Assembly (NCBI RefSeq): GCF_018642165.1
Contig: NZ_JAHHZM010000009.1
Span: 124,001-188,000 of the forward strand
DNA from: Echinicola shivajiensis
GTDB lineage: Bacteria; Bacteroidota; Bacteroidia; Cytophagales; Cyclobacteriaceae
Direction: 5' to 3'
DNA: 64,000 nucleotides
The position numbers were made by a program, and so were the translations under genes. This document shows positions 37,132 to 45,651 of this stretch, in pieces (position 1 is the stretch's first letter; each line of letters opens with the position of its first letter). The notes under the pieces were generated by a model. It searched no databases. It had not been told where the DNA came from and saw only the letters and a list, made by a program, of their open reading frames with translations.

Positions 37132-37315
37132 TCTGATAGAAGTGAATTCTTTTCAATTTATTTTTCTCAGGGTTTTAGGAGAAAGAAGTGTTATTAAATA
37201 AAAAGCTTATGAAGCATTAAATGGAGGAACTGTAAAGTCGTAGTTCTCATTTGATTATAAATAAACTTGATTAAATTCGGGACACAATAATCCCCGATTT
37301 ATTATTTAATCACAT

Positions 37316-38734
37316 ATGATGAAAGTAGTTTTACCAAAAGTTTTAATCTTGTCAATGGCTATTTGTTTGGTCAATTTTCTTTGTTTTGCGCAAAAGAAAA
37401 ATTTTAAAACAAGCCCCAATATTATCATTGTTTTGGCTGATGACCTTGGCTATAATGATGTGAGTTTTAATGGATCGACTGAAATTCCAACACCAAATAT
37501 TGATAGAATTGCCAATAATGGCGTCAAGTTCACCAATGGATATGTTAGCTACGCAGTGTGTGGTCCCAGCAGGGCAGGCTTGATCACTGGCCGTTATCAG
37601 GGAAGGTTTGGCTTCAGCCGTAATCCGCTGTTTGCACCCAATGATCCCAATCAGGGTCTTCCCCTTTCTGAGGAAACTATGGCTTCTACTTTGGGCAGGG
37701 CTGGTTACAAAAGTTTGGCCCTTGGCAAGTGGCATTTGGGCGCACATGAAAGTCAAAGACCTTTGAAAAGGGGCTTTACTGAGTTCTATGGATTCCTTAC
37801 TGGAGGGCATTACTATTTTCCTGAAGACTTGACCTTAAATGATATTTCAGAAATAGAAAGTCAGTATGCAGCCTATAGAACCAAGCTTTTGAGAAATGAC
37901 AGCAGAGTGGATGAAAAGGAATACCTTACTGATGCTTTTTCAAGGGAAGCAGTGGATTTTATTGGAAGAAATAAGGACAATCCCTTTTTTATTTATTTGG
38001 CCTATAATGCGCCACACACCCCGCTTCAGGCTACGGAGAAATATTTAAGTCGATTTGATCATATAACCGATAAGAAAAGAAAAACCTATGCGGCCATGGT
38101 TAACGCTGTGGATGATGGTGTAGGTAGGGTATTGGATAAATTGGAGGAATTAGGCATCAGTGAAAATACCTTGGTATTTTTCTTATCAGATAATGGCGGG
38201 CCAGAACCACATAATGCCTCCGATAATGGGGCCTTGCGTGGGACTAAGGGATCCCTTTGGGAAGGCGGTATCAGAGTGCCTTTTGCCGTACAATGGCCAG
38301 GAACTATTCCTGCATCGCAGGTATATGACCATCCAATTATCAGCTTGGATATTTTTGCCACTGCGGCAGAGCTTGCCAATGTAAAGCCTAAAAACAAATT
38401 GGATGGTGTGAATTTGGTTCCTTACTTAACCGGAAAAGAGAAGGGAGAGCCGCATAAGTCCTTAGAATGGAGAATGTATGATAGAAAAGCCTATGCCATC
38501 CGTAAAGGTGATTATAAACTGGTGAATGTAGATGGTGAAAAGGAAATGCTTTTCAATATTACTAATGATATTGGAGAGTCCACTCCATTGGAAGAAGGGA
38601 AAACAGCAATAGCCATGTTAAAATCTTTTAATAACTGGCTGAGCATGCTTATGGATCCAGTTTTTCTAGGTCTTAAGGATGACAGCAAATATAATGAACT
38701 TCATCCTGATCGATTTGATTTGGAGAAGTATTAA
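37316..38734 (+). CDS. Sulfatase (arylsulfatase family S1), secreted
   Basis: Protein of 472 residues with a signal peptide ending at LCFAQ near residue 26. The signature CGPSR (Cys82 to Arg86), within VCGPSRAGLITGRYQGRFG, is the formylglycine site. IIIVLADDLGYNDVSF near residue 37 and VFFLSDNGGPEPHN near residue 290 supply calcium ligands and GKWHLG holds the active-site Lys and His. The pattern GRYQGRFGF resembles S1 subfamilies acting on galactosamine/galactose sulfates, but the substrate is not certain. It is divergent from the iron receptor gene and ends in a perfect palindromic terminator. Confidence 0.94.
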   Translation: MMKVVLPKVLILSMAICLVNFLCFAQKKNFKTSPNIIIVLADDLGYNDVSFNGSTEIPTPNIDRIANNGVKFTNGYVSYAVCGPSRAGLITGRYQGRFGFSRNPLFAPNDPNQGLPLSEETMASTLGRAGYKSLALGKWHLGAHESQRPLKRGFTEFYGFLTGGHYYFPEDLTLNDISEIESQYAAYRTKLLRNDSRVDEKEYLTDAFSREAVDFIGRNKDNPFFIYLAYNAPHTPLQATEKYLSRFDHITDKKRKTYAAMVNAVDDGVGRVLDKLEELGISENTLVFFLSDNGGPEPHNASDNGALRGTKGSLWEGGIRVPFAVQWPGTIPASQVYDHPIISLDIFATAAELANVKPKNKLDGVNLVPYLTGKEKGEPHKSLEWRMYDRKAYAIRKGDYKLVNVDGEKEMLFNITNDIGESTPLEEGKTAIAMLKSFNNWLSMLMDPVFLGLKDDSKYNELHPDRFDLEKY

Positions 38735-38736
38735 AT

Positions 38737-38774
38737 AATAAAGGGGAAATGGTATATACCATTTCCCCTTTATT
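38737..38774. terminator. Bidirectional terminator, perfect 38-nt palindrome
   Basis: AATAAAGGGGAAATGGTAT (38737-38755) is an exact reverse complement of the next 19 bases. A- and T-runs on both sides make it a terminator for both the sulfatase and the convergent META-domain gene. Confidence 0.9.
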
Positions 38775-38793
38775 ATTTTTATGCCTTTTTATC

Positions 38794-39561
38794 TTAATCA
38801 ATCTTTTTAAACACCAATACTGTTTCATGATTGCTTAATGTAAGAATGCCTTCTTCAATTTGATATTCATATTCCTGATCATTGATTTTAGAAGTAAAGA
38901 TTCCTTCTTGTTCCATTTTTGGGCAAGCCATCATGGTAGAAAGTGCTTTTCCGAATTGGATTTTTTGATCTCCAAAACTGAAAGAACCATTTATCCTATT
39001 GCATCCGCCAAATCCGTAAAAGCGATTTTCTTTGAGGTTGAATTCCATATTTGGTGCCTTAGCTCCTTCAAAAAGGTTTTCCCCATTGATACTTTCCAAT
39101 GCCCATATATCATTAAGCCTGTAGTCACCCTGGTAGTCTCCACAGCCGCGGTATTGCTGATAATCCGTTTCAGATGTCAATTTGGTTTGAATACTTACCT
39201 GGTAGCCAAATTCGTTGTCGGCCATAGTATCTTGGCATTTACCTTTGATGATGGTTACATATAGGCTGCCTTTTTCTGTTTCTGCTCTATAGCTGATTCC
39301 ATTCACATCCTGGATTCGGATTGCTTCTGGAACCGGAGTGCTGATTTCGTAACCTGAAAGGGTATTGAATACCATTCCTTTTTCAAAATCAATTTTCAAA
39401 GACCAGAAAGGCTCATTGCCAGTGGCTTTGAAATCAATATTATAATCTTTGTTTTGAGCCATCGTTTCTTGATTGCTTTCACTTTTTGATGGAAGATTCT
39501 TTTTGGAGCAGGCTACCATGCCCCAAAGGCAGAAAAAACTTAAATAAAGTACCTTTTTCAT
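38794..39561 (-). CDS. META/HslJ-domain lipoprotein with N-terminal COG3650-like domain
   Basis: Protein of 255 residues with a lipoprotein signal (MVAC, about residue 17). Residues of about 40-145 match the COG3650-type module (FKATGNEPFWSLKIDFEKG near residue 45, RGCGDY at its end). Residues of about 150-255 form a META domain (DIWALESINGENL, FYGFGGCNRINGSFSF, MMACPKMEQEG, LTLSNHETVLVFKK), as in HslJ, linked to outer membrane stress. I start at the ATG at 39561; the longer frame up to 39696 adds a non-signal tail overlapping the divergent regulator. Function is unknown. Confidence 0.85.
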   Translation of the reverse strand: MKKVLYLSFFCLWGMVACSKKNLPSKSESNQETMAQNKDYNIDFKATGNEPFWSLKIDFEKGMVFNTLSGYEISTPVPEAIRIQDVNGISYRAETEKGSLYVTIIKGKCQDTMADNEFGYQVSIQTKLTSETDYQQYRGCGDYQGDYRLNDIWALESINGENLFEGAKAPNMEFNLKENRFYGFGGCNRINGSFSFGDQKIQFGKALSTMMACPKMEQEGIFTSKINDQEYEYQIEEGILTLSNHETVLVFKKID

Positions 39562-39678
39562 AATGCTAATTTTGTCTTTTTTACCATACGCAAATCTCGA
39601 TCCAAACGCTACGACATAATTGTCATTGATCTTATAAAGAATGTTAAATAAGTGAGTGACATCTTGGTTTGCTTCTGC

Positions 39679-39686
39679 TAATTTTG
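39679..39686 (+). promoter_or_regulatory. Candidate -7 box for the Crp/Fnr-type gene
   Basis: TAATTTTG matches TAnnTTTG 19 bp before the ATG at 39705. No well-placed -33 is seen, so this is tentative. Confidence 0.3.
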
Positions 39687-39704
39687 AACAAATCATGTTT
39701 CTAT

Positions 39705-40274
39705 ATGACTGAACTTCAGCAATACCTAAAATACTATTTTGAGATCAGCACCAAAGACCTAGACCTACTCGCTGATCAATTTAAATTTGAAAAACTTTCA
39801 AAAGACGATTATTTTTTGTCAAAAGGCCAGCTTTCTACTAAGTTAAGTTTTATTAAAAAAGGGCATTTGAGAGTGTTCGACTATGTGGATGGAAAGGAAG
39901 TCACCCAATGGATATCCTCCCCAGGAGATTTTATTACGGACTTGGGGACTTTAGTTTTTGGGGAGGCGGCTAGGCGTAATATTCAGGCTTTGAATGACTG
40001 CGAGCTTTATACTTTAAGTGAAGATAGGTATAAGCGTCTGGGAGATATTATTCCTGCCTGGCAAGAATTGGAGAAACTATTTATTGCCAAATGTTTTATG
40101 ACCCTTGAAGACCGAGTATTTGGTTTTTTGTCCATGACAGCAGAGGAGCGCTTTCAGCAATTGTTCCAGTATAAAAGGGAGCTGTTTAATGAGGTTCCCC
40201 TCCAATATTTGGCTTCAATGATGGGAATGAGCCCTGAAACCTTAAGCAGGATTCGAAAGAAGATGAATTCTTGA
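39705..40274 (+). CDS. Crp/Fnr family transcriptional regulator
   Basis: Protein of 189 residues from the ATG at 39705 (the longer frame adds twelve residues of poor quality). The cyclic-nucleotide-binding domain covers about 15-110 (KDDYFLSKGQLSTKLSFIKKGHLRVF, WISSPGDFITDL). A short C-terminal helix-turn-helix, VPLQYLASMMGMSPETLSRIR near residues 168-187, binds DNA. There is no Fnr cysteine set and the Arg-Ser pair that binds cAMP phosphate is not clear, so the ligand is unknown. It leads a likely three-gene operon with the SRPBCC and YdeI-type proteins. Confidence 0.88.
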   Translation: MTELQQYLKYYFEISTKDLDLLADQFKFEKLSKDDYFLSKGQLSTKLSFIKKGHLRVFDYVDGKEVTQWISSPGDFITDLGTLVFGEAARRNIQALNDCELYTLSEDRYKRLGDIIPAWQELEKLFIAKCFMTLEDRVFGFLSMTAEERFQQLFQYKRELFNEVPLQYLASMMGMSPETLSRIRKKMNS

Positions 40275-40332
40275 TTTATATCAAGAATGGAATGGATAGC
40301 TTTGATGAACTTTGGGCATATCAAAAGTTTAG

Positions 40333-40761
40333 ATGATGAAGATTACTACCCAAATTCAGATCAATGCGCCAGTACAAAAAGTATGGGAAATATTAATGGA
40401 TTTTGATACTTATCCACAATGGAATCCATTCGTTAAAAGCCTTGAGGGCGATATCAGGGAAGGTGGGAGTATAAAGGTCAAATTACCCGGCATGACATTT
40501 AAGCCCATAGTCCAAGTTGTTAGTCCAAATAAGGAATTCAGATGGCTAGGTCATTTGTGGATAAAGGGATTGTTTGATGGGGAGCATTGCTTTCAGTTGG
40601 AGGAGTTGCCAAATGGGGCTACAAGGTTTATCCACAATGAAAATTTTAGTGGAATATTGGTTGCTTTGTTCAAAAAACAATTGCTTACAAAAACTAAGCT
40701 TGGCTTTGAGGCCATGAATAAATCCCTTAAGACTCGGGCAGAAGCCAAGGCCAATTTGTAA
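40333..40761 (+). CDS. SRPBCC (polyketide-cyclase/START-like) protein
   Basis: Protein of 142 residues covering one Bet v1-like fold: IQINAPVQKVWEILMDFDTYPQWNPFVKSLEGD at the start, GGSIKVKLPGM, RWLGHLWIKGLFDGEHCFQLEE and a final helix LLTKTKLGFEAMNKSLKTRAE. This CoxG/SRPBCC type binds lipids or small hydrophobic molecules. It has no signal peptide. It follows the Crp-type regulator by 58 bp and precedes the YdeI-type gene by 17 bp. Two adjacent ATG codons at 40333 and 40336 are both possible starts. Confidence 0.85.
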   Translation: MMKITTQIQINAPVQKVWEILMDFDTYPQWNPFVKSLEGDIREGGSIKVKLPGMTFKPIVQVVSPNKEFRWLGHLWIKGLFDGEHCFQLEELPNGATRFIHNENFSGILVALFKKQLLTKTKLGFEAMNKSLKTRAEAKANL

Positions 40762-40778
40762 ATTTATTGGAAGTTTAT

Positions 40779-41258
40779 ATGACACAAAGAATTATGGAAG
40801 TGGCATTAATTGATAGAGAATATTTATTGGAGAAGTTTCCAGGAAAGGGTGGATGGACCTATGCGGCGATTCCAGAAATAAAGCCCGCCAAACATCAGCA
40901 TTTTGGTTGGGTCACCGTTAAGGGTTCTATTGATGGTTATGAGTTAAAGCACTATAAGCTGATGCCTATGGGGAATGGAGAACTATTTCTTCCTGTAAAG
41001 GCAGCTATCAGAAAGAAGATCAAAAAGGAACCAGGGGACTCTGTCAGGGTGATTTTATACCTTGATGAATCTCCATTAGAAATTCCAGATGAATTAATGG
41101 ACTGTTTTGGAAACGAACCCAAAGGGGCTTTAGAGAAATTTAGAGGGCTTTCAGATGGGAATCAGAAACGATATTTGGATTGGATTTATTCTGCCAAGAA
41201 GGAAGATACAAAAGCTGATAGGATTGCTCAACTGATGGAGGAAATGTTAAGGGCTTAA
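40779..41258 (+). CDS. YdeI/OmpD-associated family protein with DUF1905
   Basis: Protein of 159 residues from the ATG at 40779; a TTG at 40767 would add four residues. The N-terminal DUF1905 barrel includes FPGKGGWTYAAIPEIK, HFGWVTVKGSIDGYELKHYKLMP and LFLPVKAAIRKKIKKEPGD. The C-terminal helix pair (EPKGALEKFRGLSDGNQKRYLDWIYSAKKEDTKADRIA) is the YdeI/OmdA-type domain. Members are found near stress regulators; a biochemical role is not established. It ends the Crp-type operon. Confidence 0.85.
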   Translation: MTQRIMEVALIDREYLLEKFPGKGGWTYAAIPEIKPAKHQHFGWVTVKGSIDGYELKHYKLMPMGNGELFLPVKAAIRKKIKKEPGDSVRVILYLDESPLEIPDELMDCFGNEPKGALEKFRGLSDGNQKRYLDWIYSAKKEDTKADRIAQLMEEMLRA

Positions 41259-41423
41259 TTTGGAGTGCAAAGAATATTTTGAGGTGTTGTTGCTGACTTG
41301 TCAATGATTTGCTTGTCAACACTAAGAAGCTAGTATTTAGTGATTTTTTTAGCCATAGTCTTTTCTTTTATTTCTATATTTAATCCTTTTGAAAAATTCA
41401 TTCACAATAACCAAAATGATCGT

Positions 41424-42788
41424 ATGAAAAACCGTAAAATACTGCTGAGTGAAAGTGAAATTCCGGACAAGTGGTATAATATCATTGCTGATATGCCCAA
41501 TAAACCGCTACCACCGCTTCATCCTGTGACCAAAGAGCCAATTGGTCCTGAAGCATTGGCAGACTTATTTCCTGAAGAACTTATCAAGCAAGAAGTGACT
41601 ACTGAAAAGTGGGTGGATATTCCAGATGAGGTAAGAAATATTTATTCCATTTGGAGACCAACGCCAATGTATAGGGCCTATGGCTTGGAAAAGGCTTTGG
41701 ATACACCTGCTAAAATATATTATAAATATGAAGGTGTGAGCCCATCTGGTTCTCATAAACCCAATACTGCTGTTCCCCAAGCCTACTATAATAAGCAGGC
41801 AGGCGTAAAAAGAATAACTACTGAGACCGGTGCAGGACAATGGGGCAGTGCCTTAAGTTTTGCTTGTAAGCACTTTGATATAGACTGTGAGGTATATATG
41901 GTGAGGTTGTCCTATGACCATAAGCCCTATAGAAAGGTGATGATGAATACCTGGGGAGCAAAGGTTTTTCCATCTCCATCTGAGGCTACAGAAGTGGGCA
42001 AGAAGATTTTGGAGAAGGACCCTAATACTTCAGGTTCTTTGGGGATTGCCATTTCTGAGGCCATTGAACGCGCTGTAACAGATCCTGAAACTAAATATGC
42101 TCTGGGAAGTGTGCTCAACCATGTAAAGCTTCATCAGACTATCATTGGCCTGGAAGCTGTGAAGCAAATGGAAAAAGCAGGAGATATGCCGGATATTGTG
42201 ATTGCACCTTTTGGAGGTGGATCTAATTTTGCTGGATTGGCCTTTCCTTTTTTAAGGCTGAATTTGGAGGAAGGTAAAAATATCCGTTGTATTGCCAGTG
42301 AGCCAACTTCCTGCCCTAAATTGACCAAAGGGGTTTTTAGGTATGACTTTGGAGATAATGTGGGAATGACACCACTCTTACCTATGTATACTCTAGGGCA
42401 TAATTTTGTTCCTGCGCCTATCCATGCTGGAGGTTTGAGATATCATGGTGCAGGGGTGATTGTAAGCCAATTGCTTAGAGATCAATTGATAGAAGCGAGT
42501 GCCCATGATAATATAGAAGTATTTGAAGCTGGTGTAACTTTTGCCCAAGCTGAGGGGATTATTCCAGCGCCAGAAGCAACGCACGGAATAGCCACAGCTA
42601 TCAAAGAAGCTAAAAAGTGCAAGGAAGAAGGCACCTCAAAAACAATTCTTTTCAATCTTTGTGGTCACGGTAATTTTGATATGAAGGCCTATGAAGATTA
42701 TTTTGCAGGAAAAATTGTTAAGCATGAATTAAGCGATGAGGATATCCAAAAATCCCTAGCTGAATTAGATACCCCTTTGATCTCATAA
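41424..42788 (+). CDS. trpB2: TrpB2-type tryptophan synthase beta subunit-like protein
   Basis: Protein of 454 residues. I start at the ATG at 41424; the longer frame from 41340 adds 28 hydrophobic residues not expected in this family. The PLP lysine lies in YEGVSPSGSHKPNTAV near residue 100. The phosphate loop FGGGSNFAGLAF (about residue 255) and the TETGAGQWGSAL segment with the Glu/Gln pair are typical, as is EATHGIATAI near the C-terminus. The long N-terminus (PPLHPVTKEPIGPEAL, LFPEELIKQE) marks the TrpB2 subclass. TrpB2 makes tryptophan from indole and serine, usually independent of TrpA. No trpA or other trp gene is near. Confidence 0.92.
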   Translation: MKNRKILLSESEIPDKWYNIIADMPNKPLPPLHPVTKEPIGPEALADLFPEELIKQEVTTEKWVDIPDEVRNIYSIWRPTPMYRAYGLEKALDTPAKIYYKYEGVSPSGSHKPNTAVPQAYYNKQAGVKRITTETGAGQWGSALSFACKHFDIDCEVYMVRLSYDHKPYRKVMMNTWGAKVFPSPSEATEVGKKILEKDPNTSGSLGIAISEAIERAVTDPETKYALGSVLNHVKLHQTIIGLEAVKQMEKAGDMPDIVIAPFGGGSNFAGLAFPFLRLNLEEGKNIRCIASEPTSCPKLTKGVFRYDFGDNVGMTPLLPMYTLGHNFVPAPIHAGGLRYHGAGVIVSQLLRDQLIEASAHDNIEVFEAGVTFAQAEGIIPAPEATHGIATAIKEAKKCKEEGTSKTILFNLCGHGNFDMKAYEDYFAGKIVKHELSDEDIQKSLAELDTPLIS

Positions 42789-42818
42789 TTTTTATTTCCA
42801 TCGCCAAAACAAGTAACA

Positions 42819-44666
42819 ATGCCAAAGAAGATCACCAAAATAAGCCTAGTATTCATTCTTGGTATTTTCCTTACTAATCTGACATTTGGACAAAATCGCC
42901 CAAATATAGTGTGGATAACTTCCGAGGACAATTCTAAGCATTACCTTTCCCTATATGATGAAAATGGGGTCAACACCCCAAATATTGCGGCCCTTGCAGA
43001 AAAAGGATTGATCTATGATCATGCTTTTTCCAATGCTCCTGTTTGCAGTGTGGCCAGGTCTACCCTGATTTCAGGATGTTATGCGCCGAGAGTGGGGGCT
43101 GAATTTCATCGGGAGCTGAAAAAAGTCCCTTTGCCCAATGAGCTAAAGATGTTTCCCACCTACCTGAGAGAGGCAGGTTATTATACTACCAATAACTCAA
43201 AAGAAGATTACAATTTCATCAAAAATGAAGGAGTTTGGGATGATTCTTCGAATAAAGCCAGCTATAAAAACCGGGAAGATGGCCAGCCTTTTTTCCATGT
43301 GTATAATATTGCTTCTACGCATGAGGGAAGTTTGCACTTTGGTGAGAAGGCAATGCAAAATGAGCCATTGAGTGAATTGCCTAATCCAAAAGAATTGGAT
43401 CCACATCACCCAAAGACTGATTTGTTTGAATACACCAGAGCTAGGTATCTCTCCAAAATTCAGGGCATGGACCAAAAAGTAGGAGAATTGGTTGCTGAAC
43501 TGGAGAAAGAGGGATTACTTGATGATACTTTTATTTTTTACTATGGAGACCATGGTGGGGTCATGCCTGGAAGTAAGGGCTATTTATACGAAACCGGACT
43601 GCATGTTCCCCTAGTTATCCACATTCCTGAAAACTTTAGGGAAATGGTTACTTATCCACAGGGTAGTCGAGTGAAGGAGTTTGTGAGTTTTGTGGATTTC
43701 GGACCAACAGTCTTACAGCTTGCAGGTGTTGATATCCCTAAGGAAATGGACGGTAGGCCATTTTTAGGATTGAAAAAGGCCTATAAAGAAAACAAAGCCT
43801 ATGGGTATGCTGATCGATTTGATGAAAAATATGATTTGGTGAGGTCCTTAAGGAAAGGCAAGTATAAATATATCCGAAATTATCAGCCTTTTAATTTTGA
43901 TGGGCTCATGAATAACTATCGCTATAAGCAAATGGCCTATAAAGAATGGTGGGAGTTATACAAAAAGGGAGAATTAAACGAGACCCAGGCTGCCTTCTTT
44001 GAAGGAAAACCCGTCGAGGTGCTTTATGATTTGGAGAATGACCCTTATGAAACCCATAACCTGGCCAATGACCCAATGTACAAAGAGGTATTATTGGACC
44101 TTAGAAAGGATTTGCAAAAATGGGTAAAGGAAATGCCGGATTTATCCTTTTATCCAGAGTTCTATTTGATCAAGAATGCCTTTGATAACCCAGTTGAGTT
44201 TGGGAAGCAGCATCAATCTGATATCAAGTCCTATGTGGATATCGCTGATTTGAGTTTGGAGGAATACCAGAATGTGGATAAGTCAATTAAAAAGGCTTTG
44301 TCCGATAATGATCCTTGGAAAAGGTATTGGGGGATAATTGTAGCCAGTAGCTTTGGGAAAGAAGCCCTTGGCTTGAAAGATACTATTGATTTAATGGCCT
44401 CCAATGACCCGGAAATGATGGTGCGTGTGCGTGCATTAGAATTCTTGGGACTTAACGGTTTGGCTAATCCTGTTGAGGAAATGACCAAGGCTTTATACCA
44501 ATCTAATGACGGTACCGAGGCGCTTTTGATCATGAATTCCATCGTGTTGATGCAGGATGGGGAACATCAATATAAGTTTGAGATTGATTCCAATAAGATT
44601 TCAGAGGAAGTAAAAGAAAACGAGGAAGCCCAAAGAAGATTATTATATCTGACCTCAGGTTCTTAA
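42819..44666 (+). CDS. Sulfatase with atypical CSVAR signature and C-terminal HEAT-like region
   Basis: Protein of 615 residues, with a signal peptide ending at LTFGQ near residue 25. VWITSEDNSKHYL and FYYGDHGGVMPGSKG are the metal-binding motifs of the heparan N-sulfatase-like S1 group. The signature is CSVAR (Cys76 to Arg80): the cysteine for formylglycine and the arginine are present but the usual Pro/Ala at position 3 is Val. Residues of about 475-600 form helical pairs (DNDPWKRYWGIIVASS, DPEMMVRVRALEFLGL) resembling HEAT repeats, an addition seen in some Bacteroidetes sulfatases. The LysR and YeiH genes follow at 19 and 72 bp, so this may be a sulfatase/sulfur operon. Confidence 0.9.
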   Translation: MPKKITKISLVFILGIFLTNLTFGQNRPNIVWITSEDNSKHYLSLYDENGVNTPNIAALAEKGLIYDHAFSNAPVCSVARSTLISGCYAPRVGAEFHRELKKVPLPNELKMFPTYLREAGYYTTNNSKEDYNFIKNEGVWDDSSNKASYKNREDGQPFFHVYNIASTHEGSLHFGEKAMQNEPLSELPNPKELDPHHPKTDLFEYTRARYLSKIQGMDQKVGELVAELEKEGLLDDTFIFYYGDHGGVMPGSKGYLYETGLHVPLVIHIPENFREMVTYPQGSRVKEFVSFVDFGPTVLQLAGVDIPKEMDGRPFLGLKKAYKENKAYGYADRFDEKYDLVRSLRKGKYKYIRNYQPFNFDGLMNNYRYKQMAYKEWWELYKKGELNETQAAFFEGKPVEVLYDLENDPYETHNLANDPMYKEVLLDLRKDLQKWVKEMPDLSFYPEFYLIKNAFDNPVEFGKQHQSDIKSYVDIADLSLEEYQNVDKSIKKALSDNDPWKRYWGIIVASSFGKEALGLKDTIDLMASNDPEMMVRVRALEFLGLNGLANPVEEMTKALYQSNDGTEALLIMNSIVLMQDGEHQYKFEIDSNKISEEVKENEEAQRRLLYLTSGS

Positions 44667-44685
44667 AAAGCCTTACCTTCACTTT

Positions 44686-45579
44686 ATGTTTGATTTTAGA
44701 CTTCAAGTGTTTCATACGGTGGCCAAGCGGCTTAATTTCACCAAGGCTGCGGAAGAATTGTATATTACCCAGCCAGCCGTGACGAAACATATCCGCCAGA
44801 TTGAGGCTCATTATAAAGTAAAACTTTTTGATCGGCAGGGAAGTAAGATTTCACTTACTCCTGCCGGCCATTCCCTGTTTGAGTATGCAGAACAGATTTT
44901 TGCGATATACCGTAATTTGGAGTTCGAGATGAACAATTTTGCCCAGTCCCATCGGGGATTGTTGAGGATTGGGGCAAGTACTACTGTAGCGCAGTACCTT
45001 CTCCCTCCAATTTTGGCCTCTTTTCATGATAAATTTAAGGATATCAAGCTTAGCTTGACCACTGGTAATACCGAACAAATAGAACGTTTGCTTCAAAATC
45101 AGGAAATTGATCTGGGAGTAATAGAGGGACATTCAAAACAGACCTTGTTCAAGTACACCGAATTTATCAAAGACGAACTTTTGTTGATAGCCAGAACTGG
45201 CCATCCAAAAGCTAAGAAGGGAATCATTTCAAAAGAAGAATTACTGGAGACATCTTTATTATTAAGAGAGCCTGGATCAGGAACTTTGGAAGTAATAGCC
45301 CATGCCCTCAGGCCGCTGGGTATAAAGCTTGGGCAGCTCAAGAAGGAAATGCAATTGGGAAGCACAGAGAGTATCAAGCGGTATTTGATGAACTCCAATG
45401 CCATGGCTTTTTTATCAGTATTCACGGTGTTAAAGGAGCTTGAGAATAAAGAATTCACGGTGATTGAAATGGATGAATTGAATATAGAGCGTTATTTCTT
45501 TTTCATACAGCCTCATGGGCAAGGGGATTCTTTATCCGATTTATTTATGAAATTTGCCTTTCATTATAACCTCAGGTAA
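44686..45579 (+). CDS. LysR family regulator, CysB/YeiE-like
   Basis: Protein of 297 residues. The winged helix-turn-helix (FHTVAKRLNFTKAAEELYITQPAVTKHIRQIE near residues 8-40) is followed by a substrate-binding domain with DLGVIEGHSKQTLFK and LLREPGSGTLEVIAHALR, the YeiE/CysL pattern. CysL regulates sulfite reductase and YeiE regulates the yeiH exporter gene. Here it lies 19 bp after a sulfatase gene and 72 bp before a YeiH-type gene, in the same orientation, so it probably controls this unit in response to sulfate or sulfite (inference). Confidence 0.9.
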   Translation: MFDFRLQVFHTVAKRLNFTKAAEELYITQPAVTKHIRQIEAHYKVKLFDRQGSKISLTPAGHSLFEYAEQIFAIYRNLEFEMNNFAQSHRGLLRIGASTTVAQYLLPPILASFHDKFKDIKLSLTTGNTEQIERLLQNQEIDLGVIEGHSKQTLFKYTEFIKDELLLIARTGHPKAKKGIISKEELLETSLLLREPGSGTLEVIAHALRPLGIKLGQLKKEMQLGSTESIKRYLMNSNAMAFLSVFTVLKELENKEFTVIEMDELNIERYFFFIQPHGQGDSLSDLFMKFAFHYNLR

Positions 45580-45651
45580 TCAGTCATTGCTAAAAACAAT
45601 TTCCATAAGTGATTGAATTGCTTCAACTTTGTTTCATCCCAATTATAGGTA

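Noticed and set aside
39562-39696. Longer start for the META-domain lipoprotein
   Set aside because: The extra 45 residues precede the signal peptide and overlap the control region of the divergent Crp/Fnr-type gene.
41340-41423. N-terminal hydrophobic extension of TrpB2
   Set aside because: TrpB2 is cytosolic and family members begin near the internal ATG at 41424.
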